A program made the position numbers and the translations under genes. Shown here one piece after another: positions 25,560-35,946 of a stretch of 64,000 nt of DNA. Source of the stretch: Acanthochromis polyacanthus (lineage: Eukaryota; Chordata; Actinopteri; Pomacentridae); assembly GCF_021347895.1 (NCBI RefSeq), contig NC_067135.1, positions 23,881,847 to 23,945,846 on the forward strand, in the 5' to 3' direction. Position 1 is the first letter of the stretch; each line of letters opens with the position of its first letter. Below the pieces are notes generated by a model, which had not been told where the DNA came from, made no database searches, and worked only from the letters and a program-made list of their open reading frames with translations.

Positions 25560-26270
25560 ATCATATTTTATCTATTTTAAAATATTTCACTTTAGTTTAT
25601 CTTATTTAATTTATTTTTATTTTACACCCTAATATTCTGTGTTGTCTTATTTACCCCTTTGCTGAATATCCACACTGCTGTAACAATTTAATTTCCCTCT
25701 GGGGATAGATATTATACATTTCTGTGTCACTCTTTTTAAAAAATAAAAAAAATACTGCCACTGTTGTATATTCAGTTTTTTACATTATATATTTTTTAGA
25801 TCTTTTTTCACTTTTTTTATTGAACTGAATTATATTTTATTCTACCTTCGTTTTATACCCTAATAATCTGTCTTTTCTTATTGTTTACTTCTTTAATGAA
25901 TAGTAACACTGCTGTAACAACTTAATTTTAATTTAAAGGGGCACTTAAGTCTAGGTCTAAGTTCATTACATCTTTAAACTTATCTGCACCTTCTTTGAAC
26001 ATTTCTGTATCACTCTTAAAAAAATACTGTCACAGATTTTTTATTTATTTTTAGTTATTAAATTTTATTAAAATTAAATAGTATTAATTTATTTCCATTT
26101 TAGTTAAATTTGTTTTAATATAATTTAATTTATTTCCGTTTTATTTTATTTTACCTTCTCTTTATATCCTAATATTCTGTTGTCTTATTGTTTACCACTT
26201 TATTAAATATCCATGCTGCTGAAATTATATTTCACTTCCCTCTGAGGATTGATGAAGTCATCAAAGTCTA
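25560..26270. repeat. Three diverged copies of an AT-rich retroelement-tail-like unit
   Basis: CCCTAATATTCTGTGTTGTC, or variants, followed by ACTGCTGTAACAATTTAATT and TCCCTCTGGGGAT, recurs at about 25625-25710, 25855-25935 and 26165-26255. The CTGCTGTAAC...CCTCTGGGGAT string resembles the 3' tail of common fish LINEs. Spacing is 230-310 bp. Confidence 0.5.
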
Positions 26271-27952
26271 CATTTAAAAGAGCAGAGACTTAAATATTGC
26301 CATTAAACTCCCAGAAAAATCAAGTAATCTACGTCTGAGTGCTTCTTTAAAGCAGGGGAGCCATGAAAAAAAATTTCACCGTATCAGAGGAGTGAGGCGC
26401 TGACGTGCCGACATCCGATATGTAAAGTGACACACGTCGGCTCTCTGATGCTCACATCCATCATGACTTTATCAAATATTCTGCCTTAAAATTAGATTCC
26501 GTGACATGCAGCGATTTCCATTCGCGTCAAAAGTCACTACAGTTCCTGTCAAAAAATAAATAAGTTTTAAAAAAACGCCCCTTCTTCACTGCACTGGTCA
26601 GATGTCTGTGGTCAGCGGTGTTGATCTCAGACTCTATTGACCCCAATTCTGTGGGTCTGTGGTTTCTAATTTTACGGCCAGACTTGTCCGGCTCTGACTA
26701 ATGGATGGGACGGCCATGAGGGAGCAGGGACACCTGGCCGCTGAGCCTCCGTCAGCACGGCCGTCCTGACAGGCCTGATGAATGCCGCCTGATGAGCACA
26801 CACTCCACCGCAGCCTCACACTCTGCTCACACACAAACTCTTTCAATTACTGCACACGCTACCTAGTTAGCTTCTGCATTTAATAACCGCCAAACAGCAG
26901 CACTCTGCCAATAAAACGCTGCATTTTAAACGGTCATCGCACTTGAATTGTCATTACTTTAACGCCTCGTATGGCTCCGTGTGGCTTTAATTTGTACAAC
27001 AAGAGCAACACATTTTACATCCACGGCTGCATAAAAGAAAACGCTCATTACACCACGAACACCACTTTATAATGGATTAAAGATGGAAACACAATAATAT
27101 GAGGCTTTATTATTAACAATAACTCCCTAGAATTAGATTCCCCCATTATCTGCCACCACAGTCGAGCACAAATTAGGAATTAGCATCGCGCTGCAATCAC
27201 TGCTAAGTCCCTCTAGGTGAGACATCAACTTCAAAAAGGTTTAATGTGACAGTGACAACTCGGAGATAAATCAGCACACAGTTCGGGAATACCTCACAGC
27301 CGCCTCCCCGCCGCTCTGCACTGACCTACTTAGCATGATTTATCAAAATGTTGCAGGAATTTCCATAGCTTCAGCATTCCTCGCAGACAGAGTGGCCTAA
27401 TGATGTGGCGTCTCTCCTAGCGGTAAGGTCCGGGTTTATGTAAGCGTGCCGTTATTAAAGGTGTCACTTTGTCTCCACACCACCAACATAAACGTCTAAT
27501 TCTGGAGCCTCTGCACCTAAAACGCAGCTGCTGTTTGGGTGTCAAGGGAGTTTAGAGGCTTCTGTCGGCGGCCAGAACGCGATGATCTCACAGCCAGAGC
27601 TTCCTCTTCTCACAGGAAGTTTAGATTAATGCAATAAACAATGAAACGCGGAACGGAAGGGTTACATAATGCCGACACAAGTGATCTCGGCTGAACGTGG
27701 AAGCAGTGCTTCCCCAAATTAATGGAAATTAAGAAGAATGCGGTGCAGGGTGTGTCAGCTCTGACTATTGTTTGTGTTTGTGTATAAGACGATATAGTAA
27801 GTTAGCTCAGTCATGCAAGAGTGCACAATAAATACGAGCTTAATTAGCCACTATTTTGCATCTCTCAGTTACTATTTTGCAGTTGAAGGGATCAGAACAG
27901 CTCAGTTTTGCAAATGTGTGCAGAGGCAGTTGCTTTTATTAACCCTTAGATG
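26271..27952. other. Repeat-poor block of intron 2
   Basis: About 1.7 kb of mixed-composition sequence without transposon ends, tandem repeats or coding signals. It is a candidate place for conserved noncoding elements. This is inference from the lack of repeats only. Confidence 0.35.
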
Positions 27953-27960
27953 TATAAGTG

Positions 27961-28730
27961 CAGGGGTGTCAAACTCATTTGAGTTCAGGGGCCACATTCA
28001 GCCCAATTTGATTTGAAGTGGGCCGCAGCAGTCAAACCAGAGCATGCTAATGCAAAGCTTTCCTTTGTTTTAGTGCAAAAAAGTACAAAAAAGTGACAAC
28101 TAAATGGACAAACAACACAAGCGAGACGAAAAAAGACACAAAAAATGAGACAAAAAAGAATGAATAAAGTGAAACTTAAAATGACAGAAACAAGACAAAA
28201 ACAAGACAAAAGTGAGACAAAAAGACAAAAACATGAGAAACAACAAAACTCAGACAAAAATACGACAAAATATTACAAAAATGACAAAAGCGAGAAACAA
28301 AATGATAAAGAATGAGACAAATGACAGGAAAAACAAGAGAAAAATGAGACAAAATGACAGAAGTGAGAAACAGAGACAAAAAAATTAGACCAAAAAGTTA
28401 CAAAGAAACAAAAAAAAATGGACAAATGACACAGACAAGACAAAAAAATGACAAAACCATGAAACAAAATGACAAAAATATGAGTCAAACAACAAAAGTC
28501 AGACAAAAAAGACAAAATATTGCAAAAATGAGACACAAAATGACAAAAAAAAACAAACAATGAGCAATCAAAATTTTTACTTTATGATCAAAACAAATTG
28601 TCATGGTCTAGAAATTATTTTAAATTATATATTGGCAATCTGCAGATAATGTCTTCTCTGTAATTTTTACACTTTCCGCCCCACGTACCGGATTGGACCC
28701 TCTAGAGTGCCGCTTTTGGCCCACAGGCTG
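27961..28730. mobile_element. hAT-type MITE copy C with A-rich core
   Basis: It starts CAGGGGTGTCAAACTCATTT and ends TTTTGGCCCACAGGCTG. TATAAGTG (27953-27960) and CATAAGTG (28731-28738) look like an 8-bp target duplication with one change. The core (28080-28560) is a minisatellite of GACAAAAATGAGACAAAA units, the complement of the T-rich core in copy A. The terminal GTTTGACACC at the right has been lost. Confidence 0.8.
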
Positions 28731-28738
28731 CATAAGTG

Positions 28739-28984
28739 GGTGAAAAAAAGACCCGGTGATGTCATTTTCTTGCAATATCTTTGTAATAGAAAGTTTTTAT
28801 CATTTCAAATTCCTGTTGTTCCTCAAAAAACATGTTTTTGTATCATTCCATTTAAATTTCTAAGTCACCTTTTATACTTTCAAAGAGACTGTAATACTTG
28901 TATGACTACCCCAAGCTCTCTATCACTGATAAAATCATACAAGAGGTGATGCAAACTTGGAGGGACGGAGAACAGCAACTTCTG
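28739..28984. other. Spacer
   Basis: Noncoding intron with no recognised element. Confidence 0.4.
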
Positions 28985-29095
28985 TAGGAAAAGAGAACAC
29001 ACAAACTCCATGCAGAAAGATCCCAGGAAGGCCGGGATGCAAACTGGGGATCTTCGAGCTACAGCAGTGTTAACCACCAAGCCCCTGATGCCTTG
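28985..29095 (-). mobile_element. Partial SINE-like repeat (same family as 35583)
   Basis: Read on the minus strand it contains GGCTTGGTGGTTAACACTG and, after a short gap, TTTCTGCATGGAGTTTGTGT. This is the order of the GTGGTTAGCAC...CATGGAGTTTG family at 35583-35946. Only the head and middle remain. Confidence 0.5.
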
Positions 29096-29747
29096 TACAA
29101 AATAAAATATAAATATTCTTCTGGACAGATATCTTCCTCCTCCATTAGAAAAAAAAAAAAAAAAAAAAAACTTTTCACACTCTACTGTCATTTAACAAAG
29201 CATCTCCGCTAAACCGCCTGCACACGCTCCAGAATGATCCATCAAATACCAGAGGAAACTGTCATCTCATTGTTTCTGTGGACTTCAAAGTGCAGATGTC
29301 GTCCAAGAAACATCAAACCCAGCAGCAGCAGAGGTTTTGCAGCAACGTCAAGTGAAGCTGTAAACCTTTAACTGCCACTGCTAACCAAAAGTTAAGAAAC
29401 TCGTATACAACCGCCATGTTGTTGTACAACTTAAGCACATTCAGCAAAGTGTTTTTACTTAGAAGGCTGAGGATGATGGTGTAGAAAAACAAACATAGCA
29501 CTAAATAGACTAAACTATAATTATTAATATTATCGCAGCACGCCAACGGTCTTCATGTCTAAGAGATAAAGTTTAAAAACTCGTGTCGATTGCTAAGGTT
29601 AGAAGAGGATTAAAAGTAGCTAATTGCTAACAAAGAGATGTTCATGTGGTGAAACATTTTTAACCACAAAACTAATCAACCACCTTAAACAGGGTTCAGT
29701 TTTGACAATTTGTTGAATTTTTTGCACAAAGTTACTTTCGTAATATT
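29096..29747. other. Spacer with a poly-A run
   Basis: A run of about 20 A lies at 29151-29170. Otherwise this is unremarkable noncoding intron. Confidence 0.4.
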
Positions 29748-30430
29748 GAATACAAGCATGTCCACCACGTGGCGCTGTGACCGAGAACGTATTTTGGCTT
29801 ATGGATGTGACTGGGATGGGTGCCTGATCATACACATGAAGTTTGAGGCAGATTGGCGCATGTACAGGCTAGTTAGACATTACTTCCTGTTTCATGGCAA
29901 AACATCGACATTCCACCAGCCGCCATTTCTACACCGTCAGATTTTTACGGAGCATTTTAGCAAATTTTGATCACTCACACCTGCTGTACATCCTGGCCAA
30001 ATTCCAGCTCAGTCGGAGTTACCTCATTTGAGTTTATAGCTTTTGAAAATGTCCAAAAATTACCCAAAATCATTCAAAATATGGCACATGATTCAAAATG
30101 GCCGACTTCCTGTTGTGTTTTGGCCAGGGGTGTCAATTACATTTTTGTCTGTCTTGACGAGTTACATATGTGTACCAAATTTCACAAGTCTAGGTGACAT
30201 GTACTAGTCGTAATAAATGTTTGAAATGTTCTAAAGTATCAAATTTTGCGCCAGCCCTGACGTGCAAATTTTCATGCGTTTTCAAGTTTTCAATGTGTTT
30301 CTTTCATCGGACAAAGAAAGTTTAATAATCAACCCATGGGTTCCAGTAGGATCTTCGCAATCTTGGTGCTCAGACCCTAATGATGTGTCAAATTGTAGTT
30401 GTAGATTTCCTGTTTATGGCAAATCACAAC
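29748..30430 (+). repeat. Interspersed repeat, copy 1 (left of exon 2)
   Basis: It shares GTTTGAGGCAGATTGG, ACTTCCTGTTTCATG, AATGGCCGACTTCCTGTTG and TTTTCATGCGTTTT, in the same order, with the copy at 31427-32150. The family is very common in teleost genomes. I see no reading frame or terminal repeats, so the class is uncertain. Confidence 0.75.
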
Positions 30431-31164
30431 AAAGCAGCAAAAAGCTCGGACAGCTGTTTTCATAAAATATGCATTTAGCACAATACCACTATAGCAAGCA
30501 GCAAAGGGCATCTGAATATCAAAGTATAGTTTCATGTAAAAACACGCTGTGCTCTATCGGTTTTGTGTTAAAGAGGATGAATTATTAACAGCCTGGGAAG
30601 TAGAGGATGAGTACAAACTACAATGGTGTATTTGAAGGACAGTCTGCTTCTATGTGGGTAATAAATTAATAAAAGTACAAAAGAACCAATCTACAAAATC
30701 TCCACTATCCCTTTCAGATGCTGCATGGTCGCAAATAAACCATTTTTCCTGATCGGAATTCATCTCAATTAACAGAAGAAGTTCTCTGGAACACAGCGGG
30801 GCTACTGGGATTTTAATTTAGATTGTCTTTGAATGTTTGAATGCAAATCTACGGAGCGTGTTTCCTTCTTCTTGTGGCTTCCAACCATGTTTTTATAATA
30901 ATGTTAATTTATTTGATTTTTCATTTGCTCCTAGCCCGTGCTGAGCTAATTAATTTCTGCAGCTATTTCAATCATCCACGCCGTGTGTTCAATAAGTACG
31001 TCCACATGCACGCGAGTCCTCCCACTCGTCTACAGACAGTGTGGACATGAATAAAAGATCCAGATGTATATGTTTATGAGCATGTGGGCGAGACAGAGTT
31101 GAGTAATAATATCTCATACTGATGCGTCCTGCAGCGCTGCGGTTGTTCGTGTGTGATTTCTTAC
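30431..31164. other. Intron 2 sequence next to exon 2
   Basis: No recognised elements. The donor of exon 2 lies at its right end. Confidence 0.4.
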
Positions 31165-31307
31165 CTCGTTGCCGTACATCATGAGGTGGTGGGTGGTGAT
31201 GAGGGCTTTGAAGACCACCACCCAGCTGGAGTTGGCCGTGCGCTCGAACAGCGTGTCCGCCAGCTGGGGGATGTTGACGTTCATCTCATTGGTGCAGTGG
31301 ATCAAAT
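31165..31307 (-). CDS. picalm: picalm exon 2 (ANTH domain part 1)
   Basis: This 143-bp exon encodes two bases completing a Tyr codon and then 47 residues running from LIHCTNEMN to HHLMMYGNE. They match the N-terminal ANTH helices of PICALM/CALM, about residues 44-91 of the human protein as I recall it. The acceptor is TTGTCCAG and the donor is GAG followed by GTAAGA, both on the minus strand. PICALM recruits clathrin and AP-2 to PI(4,5)P2-rich plasma membrane and sorts R-SNAREs such as VAMP8 during endocytosis. The ANTH domain carries the lipid- and SNARE-binding surfaces. The [12 protein letters not shown] run fits PICALM better than the neuronal paralogue SNAP91/AP180, which has ATNETNVNIPQM. 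Teleosts usually keep two copies (picalma, picalmb), and I cannot say which one this is. The lipid-binding lysines (KKKH) lie in exon 1, outside the window. Confidence 0.95.
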
Positions 31308-31426
31308 CTGGACAAGAAAACAGAAAGACAACACAGGGAGTTAAGATAAGACAGGATCAACTTTATTCATCCCCGAGGAAAATGTTCTTACAGAGTACAA
31401 TAAAGAGAGGTTCGTGAAACGTGCAC
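31308..31426. other. Start of picalm intron 1 with a short retroelement-tail fragment
   Basis: Acceptor-side sequence of intron 1. GGATCAACTTTATTCATCCC near 31353 resembles the tail of fish non-LTR elements. Confidence 0.4.
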
Positions 31427-32150
31427 AACTAAAGCTGCAAGCAGCGTTGGTCAGGTCTTCACGTCTTTGCTGGTCAGTGAATCCAAGCATGACCACCAGG
31501 TGGTGCTATCACTGTGATTGTATATTGGTTTATGGAACTCATCAGGGCCAGACTGATGGCACATGTAAAGTTTGAGGCAGATTGGAGCATGTACAAGTCA
31601 GTTATTCAGCACTTCCTGTTTCATGCCGAAATTCCGTCAGCCACTATTTCCACACCCTCACACTACAGCGAAGCTTTTTGACAACTTTTGATCACCCAGT
31701 GTATATCCTGACAAAGTCCGGGTTACCCCAATCAAATTTATAGCTTTTGAAAAAGTGCAGAAATCGGTCCAAAATCATCCAAAATATGACACACAATTCA
31801 AAATGGCCGACTTCCTGTTGGGTTTTGGGCATCGTTGCCATAGAAATTTTTGTGTATCTTGATGTGTTACATTTGTGTACCAAACTGCATAGCTGTAGGT
31901 GACACATACTGGCCGCAGTCCCCATTACTCTAGGTGGCGCTATTGAGCCATTATGGCTCACACCTATGCAATTCCCCTAAAATATGAAATGTTTCATCAG
32001 TCCTGATCTGTATGTAAATTTTCATGCGTTTTGAGTACTTTCAAATCTGTCTTCAAATGTGCACTCCAAAATCCAGTAAAAAATAAAAAATAAAAAAAAC
32101 GGTAAGAAGAAACCAATGGATTTTAAGAGGGTGCTACACACTGTTGGTGT
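31427..32150 (+). repeat. Interspersed repeat, copy 2 (right of exon 2)
   Basis: It starts with AAGCTGCAAGCAGCG and continues with ACCACCAGGTGGTGCTATCA, GTTTGAGGCAGATTGGAGCA and AAAATGGCCGACTTCCTGTT. It has the same orientation as copy 1, so exon 2 lies between direct repeats. Confidence 0.75.
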
Positions 32151-32785
32151 TCCTACCTTATCTACACTGTTGTTAGTCTTTAAATAGAAATGAAAAAGAA
32201 AGTATAAAGTACAAAGCGCAAAGTGTCTAAGTGGATGCCAAGAAATAGTGTCAACAAATGTAAACGGTACAAAATGTAGACCATAAAACGAACTAAAAGG
32301 AGGGTTGAAAAATAAGTTTGAGATGTTCATGAGATGAAACACTGAGCTGCGTTTTGTTTGTTTTTATTTAACCCTCCTGTTAGGTTAATTTGTCAGGAAC
32401 AGCAATAATGTCCCTGGGTTATGTTTAATTGTCCAAAAATGTCAGAAACCACAAAAATCTCAATAAATATGGTTTCTCTCCCATTAGTAACTCCATTACT
32501 AATAATTTCTATCAATATTTAGTGCAGTGGTGTTCTTTACCTCTGATAGATCATGGTTCAATGAGGATAATTCACTCGTTTCTCATAAAAAATGCAACTT
32601 TTTTATGTACACTGGAAAGTCCTACATGTAAAATACTATAGTTTTACGATAGTTTTTTGTACTTTTATTTTATTTCACATTTGTAATTTTCTTCTTTTTG
32701 TGGAGCATTGTTGATAAATGAACACTTCTTCTATTCAAGGTGCAAATATGTGAAATTAGCCATTTTCATTTTATACATTGATTAA

Positions 32786-33703
32786 AGCTGCTGTCCGGAG
32801 TTTCCGTTTGTTTTCAATTTATGTATCATTTTTTAACAAAGCTTAAATGTGTTAGTTTAGTTCGATACTATAATATAAAGTTAGTATGACGCGATATGAA
32901 AATTTATTCCTGAGCTCCGCCTTCCTCTCATAGACCCCCATGTTATTCCAAAAAGCGCCGGTTGCTGCCGACCAATCAAGTTCGAGCTTCAGCTTTGTCA
33001 TGCTGTCAATCAACGGTTACGCGCACAGCAAGCAAGCCCATGCAGAGGTGTGCGAGCTACGCACTACGCAACCGCGCGCACATTTGTTTTGCTTGTGGAG
33101 GAGAGAGCATCAGGGCTCAGCAACTTCCAGAAAAGTTACCAATCCCACGGCTTGTCAGGCCAAGAGACTGCAGGATGTTTTTTGGCTCGGGGTGCTCGCG
33201 TCGCTCCCCGACCACGGCCTCCATAGCCCGCCTGACGGCTTCGTTTAGATGCCCGACCTCTGGAGGAAGATGTTGGGGCGTCTGGGACATACTCTTCGTC
33301 AGAGGAGTCATGCAATTCTGAACTCTAGATAGAAATAAATAAACAATGTAACACATATACACGCGTAAATGCACTAAGTTTGATAAACAACGTCATCGAG
33401 AGGGATACACGAGTGTAATCACATATTGAAACTTTACTCGTTCGTCCTAGCAGATTCATGTTATTTTGGTTTTAGGACAAGTTAGACTCAATACAGCATT
33501 CTAACGTAATTCCTTTATTATTTACTAAATGTACTAAATGTAGAAGAGTGGAAAACAGCAAAACAGGCGAGATGCTGCAGCACTCCGGGCACTTCTGTCA
33601 TGTACTGCGCGCGTGCACAAATAAAGGGGCGAAATCAGAGGGAGGGACGGTGGGACCAACAGCGTTTTGGGAGACGCTGCGATTCAAACTCCGGACAGCA
33701 GCT
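32786..33703. mobile_element. Nested TTAA-flanked element (piggyBac or Kolobok type)
   Basis: The ends read AGCTGCTGTCCGGAGTTT inward on both sides, flanked by TTAA (32782-32785 and 33704-33707). It is 918 bp and GC- and CpG-richer than its surroundings, with TGCGCGCG- and CGCGCGC-like stretches. The minus strand carries an exon-like segment at 33140-33317. Confidence 0.85.
33140..33317 (-). pseudogene. Exon-like coding remnant inside the TTAA element
   Basis: On the minus strand a possible acceptor (TCTAGAGTTCAG) precedes an open stretch of about 58 codons. It has an acidic start (LHDSSDEEYVPDAP), a basic Arg/Gly/Ser stretch (RGRASKRSRQAGYGGRGRG) and PWDW at the end, followed by GTAACT as a possible donor. 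An acidic-then-basic N-terminal exon is common in TTAA-element transposases, but I recognise no catalytic domain. The alternative is a captured host exon or chance. Confidence 0.3.
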
Positions 33704-33811
33704 TTAAGCTGTCATTAAGCGGAGCAGAAGAAGTTTTGTACAGAAAAAATACTTTTTGTTGTTGAATTTTGTTACTCTACAATTTGACCCTCAACGTAAC
33801 GGGAGGGTTAA

Positions 33812-35117
33812 ACAACCACAGTCAGCGTGGGTGGTGCTCAGCCCAGGATGTAGCGGTGGTGCTCCTGCAGAATAACGACAGGGGAGTGCACAAATCTGCT
33901 CTGAATTGTTAAGCGAATAAAGCTGTATGCAGAACTTTCTCTCAAGGTGTTAGGCATCACTCATTCACCAAACCGTCAAGCAGCAGCCCCTGAGAACAGA
34001 AACATGGAGAGCTCTCTAATGTCCTATTAAACTGTGACATTGGTAAGCACACAGAGTTTTACAGCTAACAGGATGCACTGCATGTTCTCAAGTAGCACTC
34101 AATTTATTGATTGCGATTAAAAAAACTGCTCACTTTCACTATGATTTATTTATAAAACTCCTTACCAGAGAGTTCATTTACATTATAAACTGTCTGAGAG
34201 CTCATGTGCGGCAATGCTGATAATCAATTAAGTCATTTTCCAAACAAAACATCGGCTTCTCAGATGTGACCGTTTTCTCCATTTCGTCGTCTTCTTTGAT
34301 AGTAGGTTCATATCCAGAAGTAAACTGCAGCTGGAGCAGCTCTGATGAAGATGCATTAAAAGGCTGAGAATTAAGCACCGTGCTCCAGCCTCCTCCCCCC
34401 CTCAAGTAAATTAACATCCTTCGGTGTAAGACTGCTGTTTAAACAAAAAAGACATCTGGAGAATGGAGTTTGGACTCTTACCAGGCAGTTTTCACAATTT
34501 GCTGACTTTTTAAGGAACAAGGAGGTAATCAATAAATCAACTCATAACATACATATATATATTCACTTCTTTTCTACTCCAGATTTAAAATGAACCTAAA
34601 TGTAATGTGCCAAAAATATATTAAAAACAGTGTATATAAATAAATGTATCTAAAAATCTAAGGTACAAATAAAAAAAATGTACAGTGAGCCACTAAAACT
34701 AAAAAAAAAAGCACAGGTTTTACTCACTAAAGTGAAGTTTCTCATGGCTGCTCGTCATGCAGCTTTGATTTAAACGAGTCTTTAGAATCAAGAAAAGCAG
34801 AATAACAGCTTTTTAATTAAACACTGACTCTACTACACTCAGTCAAAGGCAACATAATTCAGTCATCCAACCATAATGTTAGACGCCTTTTTATTAGATT
34901 ATTCAGTAAATAAATTAAATGTCTTCATTAATGAGGGGCTCCTAATGTTCTGCATCCTTACTTATGGGAAAGACAAGTTAGAAACAACACTCTTTATATT
35001 GGAGCCCAAATAAGACCTCAATATTAAATGCAGAAGTAAAAACAAACAAAAACTAAACATTAGAAGCATGAAGTGTGGCTGAGCTGTTGTACCAGATGGT
35101 TCATGTGCAGCTAGTAA
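33812..35117. other. Intron 1 sequence without recognised content
   Basis: AT-rich noncoding sequence with no supported gene. Confidence 0.4.
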
Positions 35118-35393
35118 CACTACTGTATGAAAGTCTGGAGTCACCCAGGCAATTTCCATGCTTTCAACAGCATTAGCTAACACAATGTAGCATTAGAACA
35201 CAGGAGTGATGGTTGCTGGAAATGTTCCTCTGTACCCCTATGGAGATATTCTATTAAAAATCAGCTGTTTCCAGCTAGAATAGTCATTTACCAAATTAAC
35301 AATGTCTACGCTGGATTTATCATTCATTTAATTTGAGCTTTATAGAAAAAAATGCTTTTCTTTCAAAAATACGGACATTTCTAAGCAACCCCA
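35118..35393 (+). mobile_element. Tc1-type MITE, truncated copy
   Basis: It starts CACTACTGTATGAAAGTCTG and shares AGCATTAGCTAACACAATGT and CTGTACCCCTATGGAG with the full copies. The AACATAACTGCACAAGGG part and the right end are missing. Confidence 0.75.
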
Positions 35394-35582
35394 AAGAGGA
35401 GGAAGACCTCAGACAGTACCAGGTTCAGGGAAGGCGGCCATCTTCCTCGACCAGTTGGGGTGAGGTGGGGACGAGGGGGTGGCAACGGCAGGACAGTAAA
35501 TGAAAATCTGAAAATAGTTTGGACCAGGAGCCAGCAGCTAGTTAGTACAGTTTAGCATTGAGACTTTAAAGAAAGGGGAAAT

Positions 35583-35946
35583 GGCTTGAGGGCTGCACAG
35601 TCGAACAGTGGTTAGCACTTTCACCTTGCAGCTAGAAGATCCTTGGTTCGTGTCCCGCCGTCCATTCGATCTTTCTACATGGAGTTTGTATGTTCTCCCT
35701 GTGCATGCGTGGGTTTTCTCCGGGTACTCTAGCTTCCTCCCACAGTCCACAAACATCCCGAGGTTAATTGGTAACTAAGGTGTCCGTAGATGTGAATGTG
35801 ATAGTTTGTCTCTATATGTAGCCCTGTGATGGACTGTTACCTGTCCATGTGTTCCCCCTCTTCACCTTAAGTCACCTGGGATAGTCTCCAGTGCCTCTAC
35901 AACCCTAAAAAGAATTAAACTGTGTGTAGATAATGGATGGATGGAT
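35583..35946 (+). mobile_element. tRNA-headed SINE / L2-tail type repeat
   Basis: The head has CAGTGGTTAGCACTTTCACC and GATCCTTGGTTCGTGTCCC, an imperfect tRNA-like promoter. Then come CATGGAGTTTGTATGTTCTC, TGCATGCGTGGGTTTTCTCC and CTTCCTCCCACAGTCCA, ending in GGATGGATGG. This order is that of a widespread fish retroposon. Confidence 0.7.

Larger units (their letters stand above)
32372..33807. mobile_element. TTAA-flanked piggyBac-like element (non-autonomous), interrupted
   Basis: The ends are CCCTCCTGTTAGG on the left and, inverted, CCCTCCCGTTACG on the right, each flanked by TTAA (32368-32371 and 33808-33811). TTAA duplication and CCC-starting ends are typical of piggyBac-type elements. 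No transposase is visible. A second TTAA-flanked element sits inside at 32786-33703, so the original element was only about 510 bp. Confidence 0.8.

Noticed and set aside
31165..31307. Assignment to SNAP91 (AP180) instead of PICALM
   Set aside because: Exon 2 has [12 protein letters not shown] and exon 4 has DFTKMKRG, which are PICALM-like. SNAP91 has ATNETNVNIPQM and DFARVKKG at these places, as I recall.
32962..33374. Overlapping readings of 85-119 codons on both strands
   Set aside because: They lie inside the CpG-rich nested TTAA element. Only the exon-like stretch at 33140-33317 in a different minus-strand frame looks at all protein-like.
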